A stretch of DNA of 41,891 nucleotides from Monosiga brevicollis MX1 (lineage: Eukaryota; Opisthokonta; Choanoflagellata; Craspedida; Salpingoecidae). The stretch is from positions 517,918 through 559,808 of the forward strand of contig NW_001865042.1 in NCBI RefSeq assembly GCF_000002865.3, in the 5' to 3' direction. Below are positions 18,278 to 32,700 of the stretch, in pieces (positions within the stretch are counted from its first letter, which is position 1; each line of letters begins with the position of its first letter). The notes below the pieces were generated by a model. It saw only the letters and a program-made list of their open reading frames with translations. It ran no database searches and was not told the origin of the DNA. Made by a program: the position numbers and the translations under genes.

Positions 18278-20506
18278 GCGTGTGATTGACTCACTCGTGG
18301 TGCTTTCCACTTCGCTTTTTTTTCTCTTCTCGACCCCTTTTTTTCTTCTTCGACTTCCAGGAAGAGTCACATCAAGAGCTTTTTTTTTCTTTTTTTGCGA
18401 TTTTGGCGACATGGAATGCAACAAGACAAAGACATCTTCGTTCGAGTTTGAGATTTTTTTTGCACTTGTGCCGCCCGTTCATCTGCATCGCACTTTGCCT
18501 GGCCGTCAAGTGTTGGAACAACCTTACCAGAATTGCTGTCATGATGCCGATATCGTTTGCACATTGTCGTTGCGAGGTTGAACCTTTGTGTTTTGGCTTG
18601 AGGATTGGCGGAACTTGGAAACTCGATTATGTACCATCATCAACATGAACATTTTGATCGTCTGAGAACGTGTCAGCATCGCCTGCTCGTATCGCGCCTG
18701 TATCGCGCCTTGACACCCGCTCGTCTGCACCACCACCTCGACCCGAGCTTGCCCTTTCTTCTTCTAGTTGGCCATGCATTTTTTTTCCGTTGCTGGACTT
18801 GTCTTGGTCTTGGGATTCTGCTTCCTTTCGATACGCCTCTTCTCGACACTTTGCAGTACTTGCTGTCTGTCTGCTACGTGCTGGATCATCGTCGCCGCCT
18901 TCTTTCTCTTTCCTTTTTTTCTTCTCCCTCTGGATTCCTCGCATAGCACATCATTTTGAAGCATCGTACTCTGTTGGCATGAGCAAGAACAAGCACTTCA
19001 CTTGCCTGCGTTTATTTTGTAAGCACAGCGTCCTCGACTGCCATGGACCGTTTTTGTCGTACTTCGTCTGCGAGGCTGTCTTCATAGCGGGTTGGATACC
19101 AAACGCCATGAGCTTGGGCACCACATCATCATCACGGCACCCACCAAGACAGGCTTCCAGGACCAGTATGTCTTTCAGTTCTCTCGCTTGAGCAGCACGT
19201 TGATCAGTTTGGATTGCCTACTTGCACATGCATTGCAACCAGATGTCGAGTCGTGTCACATGACCGTCAGCCCTGTGAAGCTTGTTCAAGATCACTGAAG
19301 TCACACACGGAATTGGTGCGCCACACGCAATACCACATCGCCATATACCCTTCCCCTGCTCCTTCGCAACACGGAAGCGCAGCCTGCACAGCGCTTGTCC
19401 ACAGCATTTTGACCATGGAGCTTTATGAAGAAGAGCGATCAGGACCTCAAAACCACCTGAGTCAGCAGCAACCAGAACTCCGGGAGTGAATGATCAAGGC
19501 AACGTCGCAATGTTCCTCCCCACGAACACTCATTTTGTCAAACCATGGCATGCGCGCACGCTTGCGGCACTTTCGATATGCTTGCTTTTGAACATGGCAG
19601 CAAACCCTTATCAGGGAGAGATACGAACCGTCATATTGGAAATGGAGGACATGCGCGCGGGATCGTCGAACTTCTATCACAGTTTGCAGTACACTCGCAC
19701 GGTCATGGGCTGGTTTTTGGTTGGCATCACATGGAACGTCGCCAAGCAAGCATGCGTGACATCTGACACCATCATCCTCTTGTGCCCCCACTATCCTTCT
19801 CTTCTCTTTTGATCAATTTTCCTCGACACTTCTTTCTAGCAGTCTCAACTGCCGCTTTTGGACAAATGTATCCTGGCTAAGTTTAAGCCAACTGCTACAT
19901 CGACTCGTGCTGTTTGCCTCCCTTGCTGTGCTTCCTCCCCCTACTGCTCTCGGGTTGTTCATTCCACGCGCCGCTAGAGGCCGTGATTGACATAATTATG
20001 GAGTCTCTCCCGTCACGCGCAAGTTCGGCAAGATGGCAAGTTTTTGCAAGTGTACCGCAAGGCATTCAAGCTTCTTTTCCTCCCTCCTTTTTTTTGCTGC
20101 TTGTTGTTTGCGCACGGCTACCCTAGTATGTGTGAACTATAGGTTGCAAGCGCAGCCAGAAGCTTTGAAGCTCTGCTGCTGGAACCCGTGGTTTTCACCA
20201 CGCTCATTCCTCTATCATCTATCCTTTGCGCACAAAGAGAAATCCCCTTTTTTTTTCATCGCGAAAAAGCAAAGCCGTGAGGTCGCAACAGATTCAACCC
20301 AGCACGAGAACCATCCCACAGCCTCTCGCCAAAACCCCTCGGAGTCAGTACAGTATATATTCAACACACACAAGAATGACTTGGTACATTACACATACAA
20401 CTCTGTTTTCGTGTCGAGCGAGCTAGCTGTTTGTGTGCATTGAGTGGCGCATCTTCCGCTGCTGCATGCACGTTGCAGGTCAGCTGGATTGGCCTTCTGC
20501 CGAGTT

Positions 20507-20525
20507 TGTGTGTGTGTGTGTGTGG
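20507..20525 (+). repeat. (TG)n microsatellite
   Basis: Short TG repeat about 180 bp beyond the 3' end of the dynein gene. Confidence 0.85.
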
Positions 20526-20705
20526 TGAAGAATGTGACGGACTGACTCGCAAGAACTTTGAAGACCATAGGTCAATTATCATGATATTTTTATATTCACA
20601 GGCACGACACACGTCCAACAAACAGCAACTTGCTAATTCCATAGAAAGAGCAGAAACGCACAGCCATACTCAAAGCGTCATAGGGCCGACGCGGAAGAAG
20701 CACAA

Positions 20706-23700
20706 CTAACTGTCCAAGCTCATCAGCAGTGCGGTGCCACGCTTGACCCAGTGTTCAGGGGGCAGATCACCGGTCTTGAGGTCCACCGAAATGACAAAGG
20801 ACCATGCAGACGCACCGCCTTCGCCCGTGCGGTTGGGATAGTAATAGCAGGGACAAGCATAGCTGCCTTTCTTGGCGACCTTCTTGTTCTCAACGGGTTT
20901 GAAGTGGATCGTGGGCATGCTGCTGACCAGCTGCATGGCCTCCGCCTCCACAAGGCAAGCATTGCGCTTATCCCACCCCGCACCCTCGAGGAAGAGTCCA
21001 CGCACGTAGACACCGTCCCTCGGCTCCTCCACAATGTTGACGTCATCGACGGTCATGACCGAAAACTCCCATGAGAGCGTGTCGATTGACACGCCGTTGG
21101 AGCGCGCCGCTTGCTGCAGCACAGCCGTGAGAAAGCCCGTCGGGAAGCTAAAGGCCGACATCCAGAAGATAAGGGGCTGGCGACCCGTGACTGCCCACTG
21201 CGTCAGAAATTCAATCCGCTCCACCAAGTCGCGCATCCACGAGGCCAACGGCTTTTGGGACGGGTACGTTGCTTTCCAAGCTACCGGCACCTCGCCCTGA
21301 TAGATGCACTCGAAAATCTGCTCCAGCTCGTGACTCATCACCACCAGTCCCTGGATACCGTGATCGAGGTCGACCAGGTTGACGCGCATCGCCTCCAGCA
21401 ATCGGTTGTATCGCTGGATCTCCTGCAGCAACACAATGTTCAACGGACGCGGATCAGCCGCCAAGAGCTTGGCCGTCGCCTCGTAATCGATGGTCTTGGG
21501 TAGCCGCGCCAGCATGTCCCGCGCCAGCTCCAAAACCTTGTCCTCCCGACTACCACCCTCTTTGGCGCTGACGGCTGGCTGCATGGACACCAGCGTGCCC
21601 AGCAACGTGCGGGCTTCCCGGATCATGCTTGAGATATCCGCGTTGGCATTTTGCCCAAAAGCGGTGGGGGGGTCCACGCCTGGCAGCGTGTTGATGTAAT
21701 CCTTGTATGACTGCAATGGGCCATCTGGAGGCACAAAGTAGAGCGGGCTGGCCGACACCGGGCACGCCTCCACCTGCAACACCTGATCACTGAACAGCTC
21801 GTTAATGTAGGTCAGCAAGAGGCGTCGATCCCAGTCATCTGTCACGTGGCCACCGTAGTTGATGCCCGCAATCAGGTACTTGAGTGACTCCCACGGTGTC
21901 TCCTCATACTCGTCCAGGAAGAGCGCCAGCAGGTTCTCCGAAACCTCAAAGTCCGAGTCGTTGAAGGGGTATTGCACGTTCCAGCCCAGCATTTGGAACT
22001 TGCGACGCTCGAGCAAGATGCTGTGGAAAAAGGTCAGGGAAAACATCAGTTTCTTGTACTTGGACGAAGCGTTGCAGCGCTCAAACTGCTCCTCGCTGAT
22101 GGTGTTGTACAGCCGCTTCATGTTCGCCTTGATACCATTTGGTGGTTCCGTTGTCATCTTGATACCCGCCTGCAAAATCGAAATCGGGAAGCGCGGGTCC
22201 GGCTTGGAGCTGAGCCACAGCCGAAAGTCGGGGTGCGGCTGCTGTGACTCCAGCAGCTCCACCAGCTTACTCAGGGAGGGCATCCAGCTCAAGGAGAGGT
22301 GACAATTCGCCAGGAACACCCAGTCACCACGCGAAGCACCCTCGGCAATGAGGCGCTCCGCAATTGGTGCCTGCCCTTGACCGAGAGACAGGCTGTGAAA
22401 GCGGTCGCTCATACCGGAGCGTTCAGCAAGATCCAGCAGCTGCTTCGTCGGATCCACGCCCACAGATAGAACAAAGATGAGTGGCGTCATGGCATTGGAA
22501 TCCGCCAACACGGCGTTCATGTCAAGTGGTGGTGGCTCCACGAAGCGCTGGCCCAGGTTGTTGACAATGTACTGGATGGCAACAATTGCCACGCGGTCCG
22601 GGCGCAGCGCCCGCACAATGCACATGCGCTGCAGCTCATTGCAGGTGGCCTGCCATTCCCCTGGCAGTGGCGCCGTCTCCGGTTCGGGATGCACATACCA
22701 CGCCTGCCAGTCGCGCAGCTGCTGCTCAAACGAAGCCGTCAGTCCTGCAAACTTGGGTAGCAGCCGCTCCATTTCCGTCACGTTGTCCCAAGCCTCTGAA
22801 GTAATCCAGCCGGGCGCGGGGTTGGGCACCTGCGCGTCGCGATCGAGCACCTGACCGCCGCGTAGAAAGAAGTTGTACTCGCCCAAGGCAATCTTGTTCT
22901 GGCTCTCCAAGATCTTGGCATTCATGTGCAGCGCAAAGAGTAGTTTGTGCTTCTCAAACAGACCTCGGCAGGTGTAACGGTACACCGCATAGTTGTGATA
23001 CTCGTTGATGCTCTCGATGCGCTGGTCGAGCGCTGGCGCCTTGGCGCTGTTGTCGATGCTGAGCGTGTACAGATTGATGTAAGCATCGAGCGAAAATTGG
23101 TACATAGGGTCAATCTTGGACACATCATCAAGCACAAAGAAGAGCACCGACGCTCGTGACGCGGACGGACGGTAACCCTCACGTGCCGCATCAATCTCTT
23201 TCTCCGTTGCTTCCGCCACCACAAGTTGCTCCGACACCTCCACCGAGGTGACCTTGGAGGTGTTCAGCGTGTTGACCAGCTCCTCGTCGTCCAGAAGCGA
23301 GCCCTTGGCCGAGCTCAGAAGCTGCAGGATCTTATCTTCCAAGTCCACCAGCTTCTTCTTGCCCGCGGCAATGTTCAGAACGAGCTCATTCTTTTGCTTT
23401 TCCAGCTCCGGGCGCTCCTTGGACACGACAATGCCGAGCAGCTGCGCCTCCAAGCCCTGTTGGACGACCGCAAAGTTGACGATCGTGGTCTTGGTCGAGA
23501 TCTCGGGAGTGTAGTGAGGGTTGCTCATCTTGGTCGTCAAGTAGAAGCGAAAGTCTGGATTGTACTCAATCTCCTTATCCCCGAGCTTGAGCATCAAGCG
23601 CCCGCCCACCTTGGTAAAGGCTTTGTTCAGCACGGGGGCCAAGGATGGGTCCAGCTCCTCGCCCACATTCTGCATCAGCACCGGCGTACCAAACTGGATG

Positions 23701-26700
23701 GCGTTTTCGAGCGTGCGAATGTAGTCAGGTTGTTGCATGTCCACCACCTGCAGCTTGCGGTCGCGCTCCATGTTTTTGATCCATTTGATGGCCTGTCCCT
23801 GAGGGTCAATCATCAGTGGCCAGCGCCGGCCGCGTGTCACAATCACACCGTTCTCCGTGCTGAATTGGTCGGACGGCAGGCCTTGAATGTTCCAGAAGCG
23901 CACGTCTGTTGCCTTCGCCAACAGAGTTGTCATGCTGAAATCGGGATCGGAAGGGATGTTGTTGTCCCGAATGTGGCGCCGCCACTGCTCGACAATGCGA
24001 GCACGGTACTCGCTGATAAAGGGACCCAGGTATGAGAGAAAGCCAGCACACATGAGGCAATCACCCACCAAGAATTTGATGCCGCGTCGCAGCTCGCCAA
24101 CGCTCTGCTCCCAGCGCGAGCGCTCGCCGGCCAAGCCCGACACCAGTTTGGCGGCACGCTCAAGCTTGATCTCTGTCTGTTCACTCTTGATGCGCAGCTC
24201 TTCCTTGGTCTGAAGCTTGCTCTCGTAATCAGACTGCAGCTTGGCCACCTTCTCCGTCACCTCGCGCAGCTTGGCCTCGGCCTCTGCCAACGAGTCTTCC
24301 TTGGCCTTGAGGGCCGTTTGCGCCGCTTGCAAGGCCTGGCGCTTGGGTTCCACGACCTTGAAGATGCGGCCATATACATCCATGGCCCGAACCCACATGC
24401 AGAGCGAGCGTGCCGCATTCGAAACGCGACCCACCACATCTGGATCAAACTCTGGGCGCACAACGTAGGTGCGTACCTTTTTCAGCGTCTTCTCAGACAT
24501 GTTGTCCTTGTCAAACTCAATCAGTTGGTTGATAAAATTGGTGTCACCCAGTTGACGCTTGGCTTCCGCCCAGTCTGGCTTGGATTTGCGCAAAACCATG
24601 ACAGCCTCCATGACCATGGCCACGAGATCGGGCGGCTTGCTGTACGACTTGATCTCCGTGATGTCGCCCTTATTAAGCGAGTTGAGTGCCTCCATAGCGC
24701 TCTCCAGAGCCGGCAGGGCCTCGTCAAGGTCGGCCTGCGCATCCGAAGCCAACTTCTGACACTGTTTGGCCTCCACGCTAATCTTCTCGCTGCGCTGGGA
24801 CACGGCCATCTGCTGATCGTCGGCCTCGCGCTTCTGCTGTACAATGATGACGAGGTACTCCTCACACTCGCGCTGAAACTCGGCCACTTGCTTCTTCGTC
24901 TCAACCAGCTCGATGGACATTTGCTCTACCTTGGCACTTGTCTCGTCAATCTTGCCCAAGCCATTGGCAAGCTTGTCGGCAGCATCGCCCAGCTCGCGGC
25001 GCTTCTCCGCCAGGAGCTGCTTGTAGCCCATGACGAGCTCGAGGTAGTTGGTTGGTGTCACATAGTTGTGTCGCTTGAGTTCCTCCAGCATCTGGGCCGA
25101 AGAGCTCAGGACCGACTGCTGAATAACGGCAAAGGTGGATGAGACGGCCTTGCGGACGGCCTCGCCGTCCTCCCCAGTGCCAAAGTCCACATCGTGCATG
25201 TATCGGTGTGCCACGGCGAGTAGGGCATCTTCGGGCCATGCATGAAAGTAGTCGATGGTGGTACAGTTGACAAGGCCGGGGTACATGCGCAGGCGGTTGC
25301 GGAAAGCCTCGCCGACGGGGCTCATGCACAGGACAACGCGCAGGTTGTTGCGAACACGGCTGATGAAATACTTGTACAGGCCCACCGGCGACTCGTCAAG
25401 ACCTTGCTTGCGCGCCAGCGGTGCCAGCTCATTGCGAATTTCCTCCAACTCATCCGGTGCAAACAAGTTGGGAACCTCGCCGGAACTCAAAATGTTGTTG
25501 ATATCCTCCAAAAAGTCTTCAATGACAATTTGTGTGTCAGTAAAGAGGAAGACTGTCGGCTTGTTCTCAAGACCGGCTTGTCGATACAGCGTCTTGAGGT
25601 CCTCGCGAAATTCGTTGATGCGGTACTGCCGCGTGACCTCAATTTGGAACACCTTAAACTCGAGCACGTACGAGGCGAGGCGCGTGAGCGACTGCCGCCC
25701 AGACCCACCGACACCAATGAGCAGCATGTTGCCACGCTCACACCGCACGACACGGACGACACGGCACACGTGTTCAATGGCATCACGGAACAGAACCAGG
25801 TCCATGGGAACAAAGCCCGATTCATTGTACTCGTCCAAACGCTCCTGCAGCACGCGTCGCAGCACTTGGGGATCGCGCACATCCTCGTACACGGGATTGT
25901 CTTCGGCTTTCAGAAAGTCCGCAAAGACGGGCACCACGCGATTGGGGCAAAGGGTCGAGTAGGAGATGTTGAAAAGCTCGTGCAGCTTGTCCTCAATAAG
26001 CTTGGTGAATTCAGCCACGTCCGAAGAGCTGATGAGGCGATCGCAGAAGACGCGAAAGCACTCGTGCACCCACAGGCGCGACAGCGCATCGGTGGTGTCG
26101 TGTACGTCCTTGTGAGCGCGCAAAAGACCCTGGAAAACCTTGGAAATATCGCGCAAGTTGAAGAGGTAGTGGATTTTGGCCGGCGTAGGCAGCATGCGCG
26201 TAGACATGTACTCATAAACGTCAATGGTGCCATTGGTCACCATGTCACCCACCGGCTTGCACGCCTCATCAAAATCCTGTAGCTTTTGGTTGATCATGGT
26301 TCCAAAGATGCGTTGAATCTGCGACCGGCTGGGAAAGGTCATGTTGATGACGTTAAAGCGGCTCTGAAGGCGCCGGCTGATGACAGAGCGGCCGCCCCCG
26401 GGCGGACCCATGGCCGCCACGACTCGCATGTCCTTGATGTGTTTCAACACCTGTTTCTGCCGGTCGTACATGAACCCGTACTCCATGAGCTGGCGCAGCA
26501 ATTCAAGCGGGGGCTGGCTTCCAAAAGTATCCTTGGCCGGCATGTTCAGGTCGTCCAGGAAGGTGAGCAACTGCTTGCCCCCAAGGGGCACAAACACACC
26601 CTTGGTACGCTTCTCCACCTGGCCCTCAATGATCTCTTGCACGTTGTTTGAGCTGGTTTGCGAGGACATGTTGATGGTTAGGCGATTAAACTGCGCTGCA

Positions 26701-29700
26701 TCGAGCTTGGCCATGACAAGCTCGACCACCGAAGTCTTGCCCGTTCCAACTGGACCCACCATCAACGTCGGGCGCTGATGTGCAATCAAGTTGGACAGCA
26801 GAAACTCGTAGCGCACTGTGTCCACCGTGGGCACTTGAATTGAGTGATAACTTGCATCAGGGGCGTACTTCCACCCCGCCGAAAGCTCCTTCTCCCAATG
26901 AGCCCAAGTGTGATTCTTCACGTCCACAAAGTACTCGTACACGGTGTCCTTGGCTGGGAATTGACCCTCAATCTCACGGATGAAATTGTCAACCAACTTG
27001 CGACCTGCCTCGTTCACGCCCGCGCAAAGGGACCACACACAAGCAAAGAGGAACCACTGTTCCAGAAGACGCGCAAAGTGGGCCTTGTCCGCGGGGTCGA
27101 TGCCATTCTCGGGCACCAAAAAGGCGTCGAGCAGGTTGCACAGGGACGTCACCCGACTCAGGAGGGAGGTTTCCACGAGTTCTTCGCATTTGTGGCGAAC
27201 AAAATCAAGAAGGCGTTCGACATACTTCTCGAAAAGGGCCTGCAGCGGGCCGCGATAGGCTTCAAAGCGCGGATTACTGAGCCACGAAGTGACATAGGGT
27301 TGCCAGCCGAGGTCAGCCGTGTCGTGGTACACCATGCCGCAACGTGACACGGTTGCCGGCGACGCAACGGCCAGATCCTCAACCTCAAAGAGCAGCGAAA
27401 CTTGCGCCGGCATGGAAATGCGATCACCGTTGATGAGGGTCAGGATCTTGTTGTCGTCCATGACCGAATTCATGCTCTCAATCCACAGCGTATCAACGGG
27501 ACCATCAAACACAATCCACTTCTGATCTGGCTTCTCATCGGAGCAGACGTTGCGCATCACCGAGGAGAGCACGCCATCCGTCCACTCGTTGGTGGCAATG
27601 TTGAACTCGCCATACAGCTCAGCCAAGGAAAGCGCCTTGGGATTGAGCGGGTACTCCCGCACAGGTACAAAGCCCTCCACGTTGTCGCGTGCACACTGCG
27701 TCATTGCACGCTGCAGCGTGTGCCAAGCAACACTCTTGCCTGAGCCAGTGCGCCCGACAATCATGACGGAGTGGCGCGAGTTTTTCGTCTCAAAGAGCTG
27801 AATGGCTTTGGTGATCATCCAGGGGGTGGCTTGATAGCCCTGCTTGACCAGATCCGCCTTGATGGCCTCGCGGAAGGCTCCATACTCCACCTCCATCGTC
27901 TCCACGCCTGGGAAGAGGTCGGACATCATGTGTTGGAGCAGAGGCAGGTCAGCGCCCGTCATCTTGGCCACGTTCATGTCCTTCATGGCAAGCAGCAGCA
28001 CCTCCTCATGCGGCATTTCGGGCATCGCCTCACGCTTGCGTCCAGCATACAACAGAGTTGAGACCATGGCGCGAAGACCATAGTCATAGTGGTCTTGCTT
28101 GGACAGCTGCTGAGCTGCAAGCTTGTACAGAGTGTCAGCCTTCTTGGCGAGCACGCGCGTGTTGTTGAAACCCTGGCCAAAGAGGATGATCTCGGCGATA
28201 AGTTGCGTGTCTGGCTTCATCATGGAGATTGGACGGAACATGGACTTGAGGTTATCTGGCAACTCGGTGCGCCCGGCATAGCCAGGGTTCATGGTGATGA
28301 AGATGCCGCAAGACCAAAGCAGGTTGATGTCCATGCCCTCGAACGTGAAGCGTGTCTTCGGGTTCTCTGGCGAGAGCGGAATCTGAGCCGAGAGGATGGA
28401 GAGGATCTGCTGGGCCACGACGGAAAGCACTTCGATGTTGATGCGGTTGAACTCATCAAAACAACCCCAGGCGCCAGTCTGTGCTAGACCGCGGAACATG
28501 ACGCCAAGCGACTTGTAGTCCATGCCGTCAGAGCAGTTAATGACAATGACGTAATCACCCAGTGACTTGCCAAGATCCTTGACCGTCTCCGTCTTGCCGG
28601 TACCAGCTGGACCCTTGGGCGAGCCACCGCGCTTCAAGTGCAAGGCCGTCGTCAGGGTCATGTAGCAGCGGTCCGTCAAAGGCGTAATGACCAGGCGGCC
28701 GCTGTTGCCGGAATACTCGTACCCATAGCTGAAATGGGTGTTGGTTTGGCGGATGATGCACTCCCCCTCGCTGGGACCGGTTTCAGGCTTTTCCCAGTAA
28801 AACCGCAGCTGCATCAGCCACTCAAACGCATTTTGGTCGATGTTCGCCACTTTCAAGAGGCGATCGATAACGTCGCGGGAATGCACTTCGATGGTGATGA
28901 GTGCCACAAGCTTTTTGCGTTGCGTCTTGTTCTTGACGGCTCGCACAGCCTCAGTCAGCTTGTTGAGGAGTGAGACCTGCTTCTTCTTGATAGCTTTCAG
29001 GCCAGCTTTGGCCCCGTGTTTCTTGTCAGAGATGGCCTTGAAGCACTCAGATGTCCAAGCCATTTGACTCACAGTGAGAACAAGCTGGCCGGGCCATTCC
29101 TTAAGCCACTTGTCGCGCTTTTGCTTTCGATGCGCGACCATGCATTCCTGAAGCAGCTGCTTAAGAGTGTGCCGCATCTCTGTCTCCACAGAGGTCAGCC
29201 AGACCTCAACTGGCCCATCCAGGGCAACAGCGGTCTTAAACGGCACGTACTCTGCATCTGCAGAGGTCATGCCCAGCGCTTGAACCTGGCTGCGCCCAAC
29301 GGCATTGTGCAACTCCAGACTCTTGACATTGTCAAAGCATTTCAGCAAGTGCGGCTGCACGGCAGGCGGATTTTTGGACTGCCCAAGAATCTCGAGAAGG
29401 TCATCATTGGATACAAAATAGAAGCGAGGAAAGGCTTGACGCTTGGTCTCGAGATATTCATCCAGTGACTTTTGAATTTGCTCGAGTACGCCATTCATGG
29501 CGACAAGCTGTGCGAGCAAGCCGTCGCGGTGGGTCGCGCGACAAGCGTGGCAGTCCTTGTGCAGGTGCACACCAATATCCTTAAACTGGGCATCCATGAG
29601 GTCAAATTGCTTGGTTTCTTCGGGCAGTTGCTGCCGAATGTCCTCGCCAAGGAAGATGTTCTCCAAGTAGATCCACTGACGCTGCACGGTCAGCAACATG

Positions 29701-32700
29701 TCCACCACCTCCAAAACCGTTCCCAAGGTCTTCTCCCAGCGGTCCACGTCTGCCTCAAACGCCTTGACAAAAGGACTGGCCTTCATGGTGGCCAACTTGA
29801 TCTGATCATCTTCGAGCAGCTGGTAAATGTCGTCCGTTCCCTTGAGAATGAAGTGGCCACGTTCCTTGTGGGCCGCTGCCTCGAGCTCAACCGTGGCCCA
29901 CACCTCGGTGATGCCGGCCAATGTTTGCTCGATGCTCAGTTCCTTGCTAGCAGCCCGCGAGATGTCGCCCACTTCTTCGTTGAAGCGGTCAAAGCCGAGC
30001 TCGATCATGCGGCCAAGGGTAAACTCTTCTGACGTATGGCTGAAGTTCTCGCCGACGTGGCCTTGAAGGCGGCTCCAGTGGCGCTCACGGAGCGCTGGAT
30101 TCTTCAGATCCTCAATGAGAGGCATGGTGCGTCGGAATTGATCGATTTTGTTGCGATAGGCGGCGGTCATTTCCCAGTCCTTGTCCTTAACCTCACGCAA
30201 CATTTTGAGAAGCCGTTTGTTGAAGCTGGTCGCAGTTTGCGCGAGATCGTCCGTAACAATGTCAGCAAACTGTGTGTCTCGCCAAGAGATGAAATTGTTG
30301 TCCCACTCCTCCGCCAGACGCCAGAGCTGCTCAAGGTGGCCCAAATCTTTGACCGTGTCCAAGATCTCCTGAAATGGCTCTTGAGTGATGTCAAAGACTT
30401 GCAGGCCATTCTTCAAGGCTTGCTCCGCCTGGCGCGTCGTCTCCACCTTGGCCTTGAAGGTATCAATGGCCTTGAGGGCCTGTTCGGGTGTGAGGGATCC
30501 CGAGGTCGGGCCATCCTCGAGGAACTGGGAGCGCAACCCGGCAGCGTTGCGCGCGAGCTCGTCCAAGGATGCCAAGAGGCCTGACTTGCATTCGGATTTG
30601 GCCTCCTCGATGAGAGCAGCGCCCTCGCGGAGGGCGTCGTTGAACGAGGTCCAGGCGGCAGCCAGGTTGAGGTGAGACTGCTCCACCTGAGCACTTATGC
30701 TGACATCATACTTGTGAAGAATCTCAAATCGCTCCTTGAGTGGAGCAAAGCGCTGTTGAGTTGACTCACGGCGCTTACGAGCCTCGTCGTACAGGGCGAC
30801 GGACGCAATGACGGCATCGAGGCCCTCGGGGCGCTGGCGCAGCAAGCGGGCCTGTTCCTCGAGATAGGCGTGCAGATCAGCCAACTCCTGCACCGTTTGA
30901 TCATGTAGAACCTGGCTCAATCGGGTCTGCCATTCCTTGCAATGGTCCAAGAGAGCAAACTTGAGCAACGACGTGTCCAGGTGCAGAAACTGTAGGATAA
31001 CGAAAGTCTCCTCCTTCTGCACGTTGTGAGAGACCTCCCCATACCGGGCAATGTCGCCATCAAACTTGGCCAGGGAAGGCTGCATCTCGATGTATCGCTC
31101 AATGAAGCGTGCTTTATCGGTAGCCCAGATTTCGTAATAACGGTCACGCCAGCCCTGCGCAAAGGCCTCGGCCTCTGGGCGGCACTTGTCCATATCCCGC
31201 GCAATACGGTCCAAGAGCACGCGAACATCGCGGTCGGCGCGGGCAGCAGCCTCGTAGGATGGCAGATCCTTGACCTCACGCTGGCTCACGGCCGCCAACA
31301 GCCGCGGGATGACCACGAGACCAGCCATGATGCGATCGGCAACGGTGTTGACCAAGCGATAGGTGAAATCGAAGCTCGGCTGGAGAAGGAGCGAAGAAGA
31401 TGCATCATCCAAAAGGACGCCGACCTTGAAAAGAGGCGCATTGAGCGTCTTGCCGTCACCATGCAAAGCTCGATTAAGCTCGCTGAGAGAGCGACGCGCC
31501 ACGGTCACCAGAGCATTTTGAAGCCGCTCATCAATGCCGGCCACGTACAGCTTCCAGGCCGATTGCACGGCGCTGGGGTCACCACTAAAATCCTTGTAAG
31601 TAGCCCGCAAGGCTGCCACGATCTTTTGGTGAATGGTGCCCAGTCGGCTGAGAACGCGTGCCACGTAGCGCTCCTGTTGTTGCGCAAACTCCGTGGGCTC
31701 GTACATGGTCTTGGCATCGTAGACGAAAAGAGATCGCTGAGCGGCCGTGTCGCACAAAGCGCGCACGTAGGCCTTAGAAGCGAGGTAGTTGTCAACTTGC
31801 TTGCGCACGGTCGCAGCATTGGCGCGCACCGTGTTCACGTACTCCTTGATGAACTTGGCCTTGTCCCAAGTTAACTTTGTCAAGCCGTTGTGCACCTTGT
31901 TGTCAAGCAGCTGAATGCGTCGGCTGAAAAGCTGCTGCTCGTCGTCCGCCAAAAGATCGTAGATGCGGTTGTAGTCTCGCACCACCAGCATGGTCATGTC
32001 ACGTAGACAGCGCAGCTCCTCCGATCGATGGAAAATATCCCGCGCCGGTGCTGGAATGCTCATGCCCAACTTGTCAAAGTACTGGATCTCGCGAAAGAGA
32101 CGCTCGAGGGAAGGATCAAAGTTGAGGGCGAGTCGACGATCAGGGCGGCGCTTCATGAGACTGATTTCCAGCAGTGCCTTGAGGTCGGTGCCTAGTTGCG
32201 CGACCCAAGCGGCATGGGTCTTGTTGGCAAAGTCTGCAAGTGCATTGCTGAGCAATGAATGGCTATGCAGCACTTCGTTGCTAAAGGTCGCCTCGTCACC
32301 GCGGTGGCCCGCATCGGACGTGGCATGCAGCTGACGCGAAGTCAGCAGTTGCTGAGATTGATCGATGTTGGTGCGCAGCGCCAGCGCCCACATGCAAGCA
32401 CCAGCATACTTGGGCATCGTGGGTCCTACTGGAGGCGCGTCGCGCTGCTTGGAGAAGACTTGCTTGACATGCTCGAGCTCGTCGTTGAAACGCTTAAAAA
32501 CGCTGTCCGTGTGGCGGTTCAGCGCTCGGCGCAGCGTCTCTCGAGCTCGCAAAGGTGCAAAGATGGTCAGGAGCTCGACACCCTGCTCCACTGAGGTGGC
32601 TGTCTCAAATGCAGTGCCGATGATGCCCTGCATGAGCACTTCCAGCTCCTTCAGCGAGGCCTTGAACTGGACAAACTCGTGCTGAAACTTGTTGGACTTG

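Larger units (their letters stand above)
17504..20705. other. 3.2-kb gene-poor region
   Basis: Several short ORFs occur on both strands (for example 19486-19812 plus, 108 codons with hydrophobic stretches), but none shows a recognisable domain or splice chain. The region is rich in T and pyrimidine runs (about 18316-18396, 18780, 18910, 20088, 20250) and contains the hairpin at 18222-18277 and a (TG)n tract at 20507-20525. It is long for this gene-dense window, so it may hide a non-coding RNA or a fast-evolving gene. Confidence 0.5.

Noticed and set aside
19486-19812. 108-codon plus ORF with hydrophobic segments
   Set aside because: No domain, no splice partners, and T-rich surroundings make chance hydrophobic ORFs common; kept only as a possibility in the gene-poor region.
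24318-26282. Long plus-strand ORFs (274 and 346 codons) antisense to the dynein gene
   Set aside because: They mirror the codon bias of the dynein ORF, have no known domain, and overlap conserved AAA and stalk coding sequence.
31026-31874. 282-codon plus-strand ORF
   Set aside because: Antisense shadow of the dynein tail domain; low-complexity, no domain.
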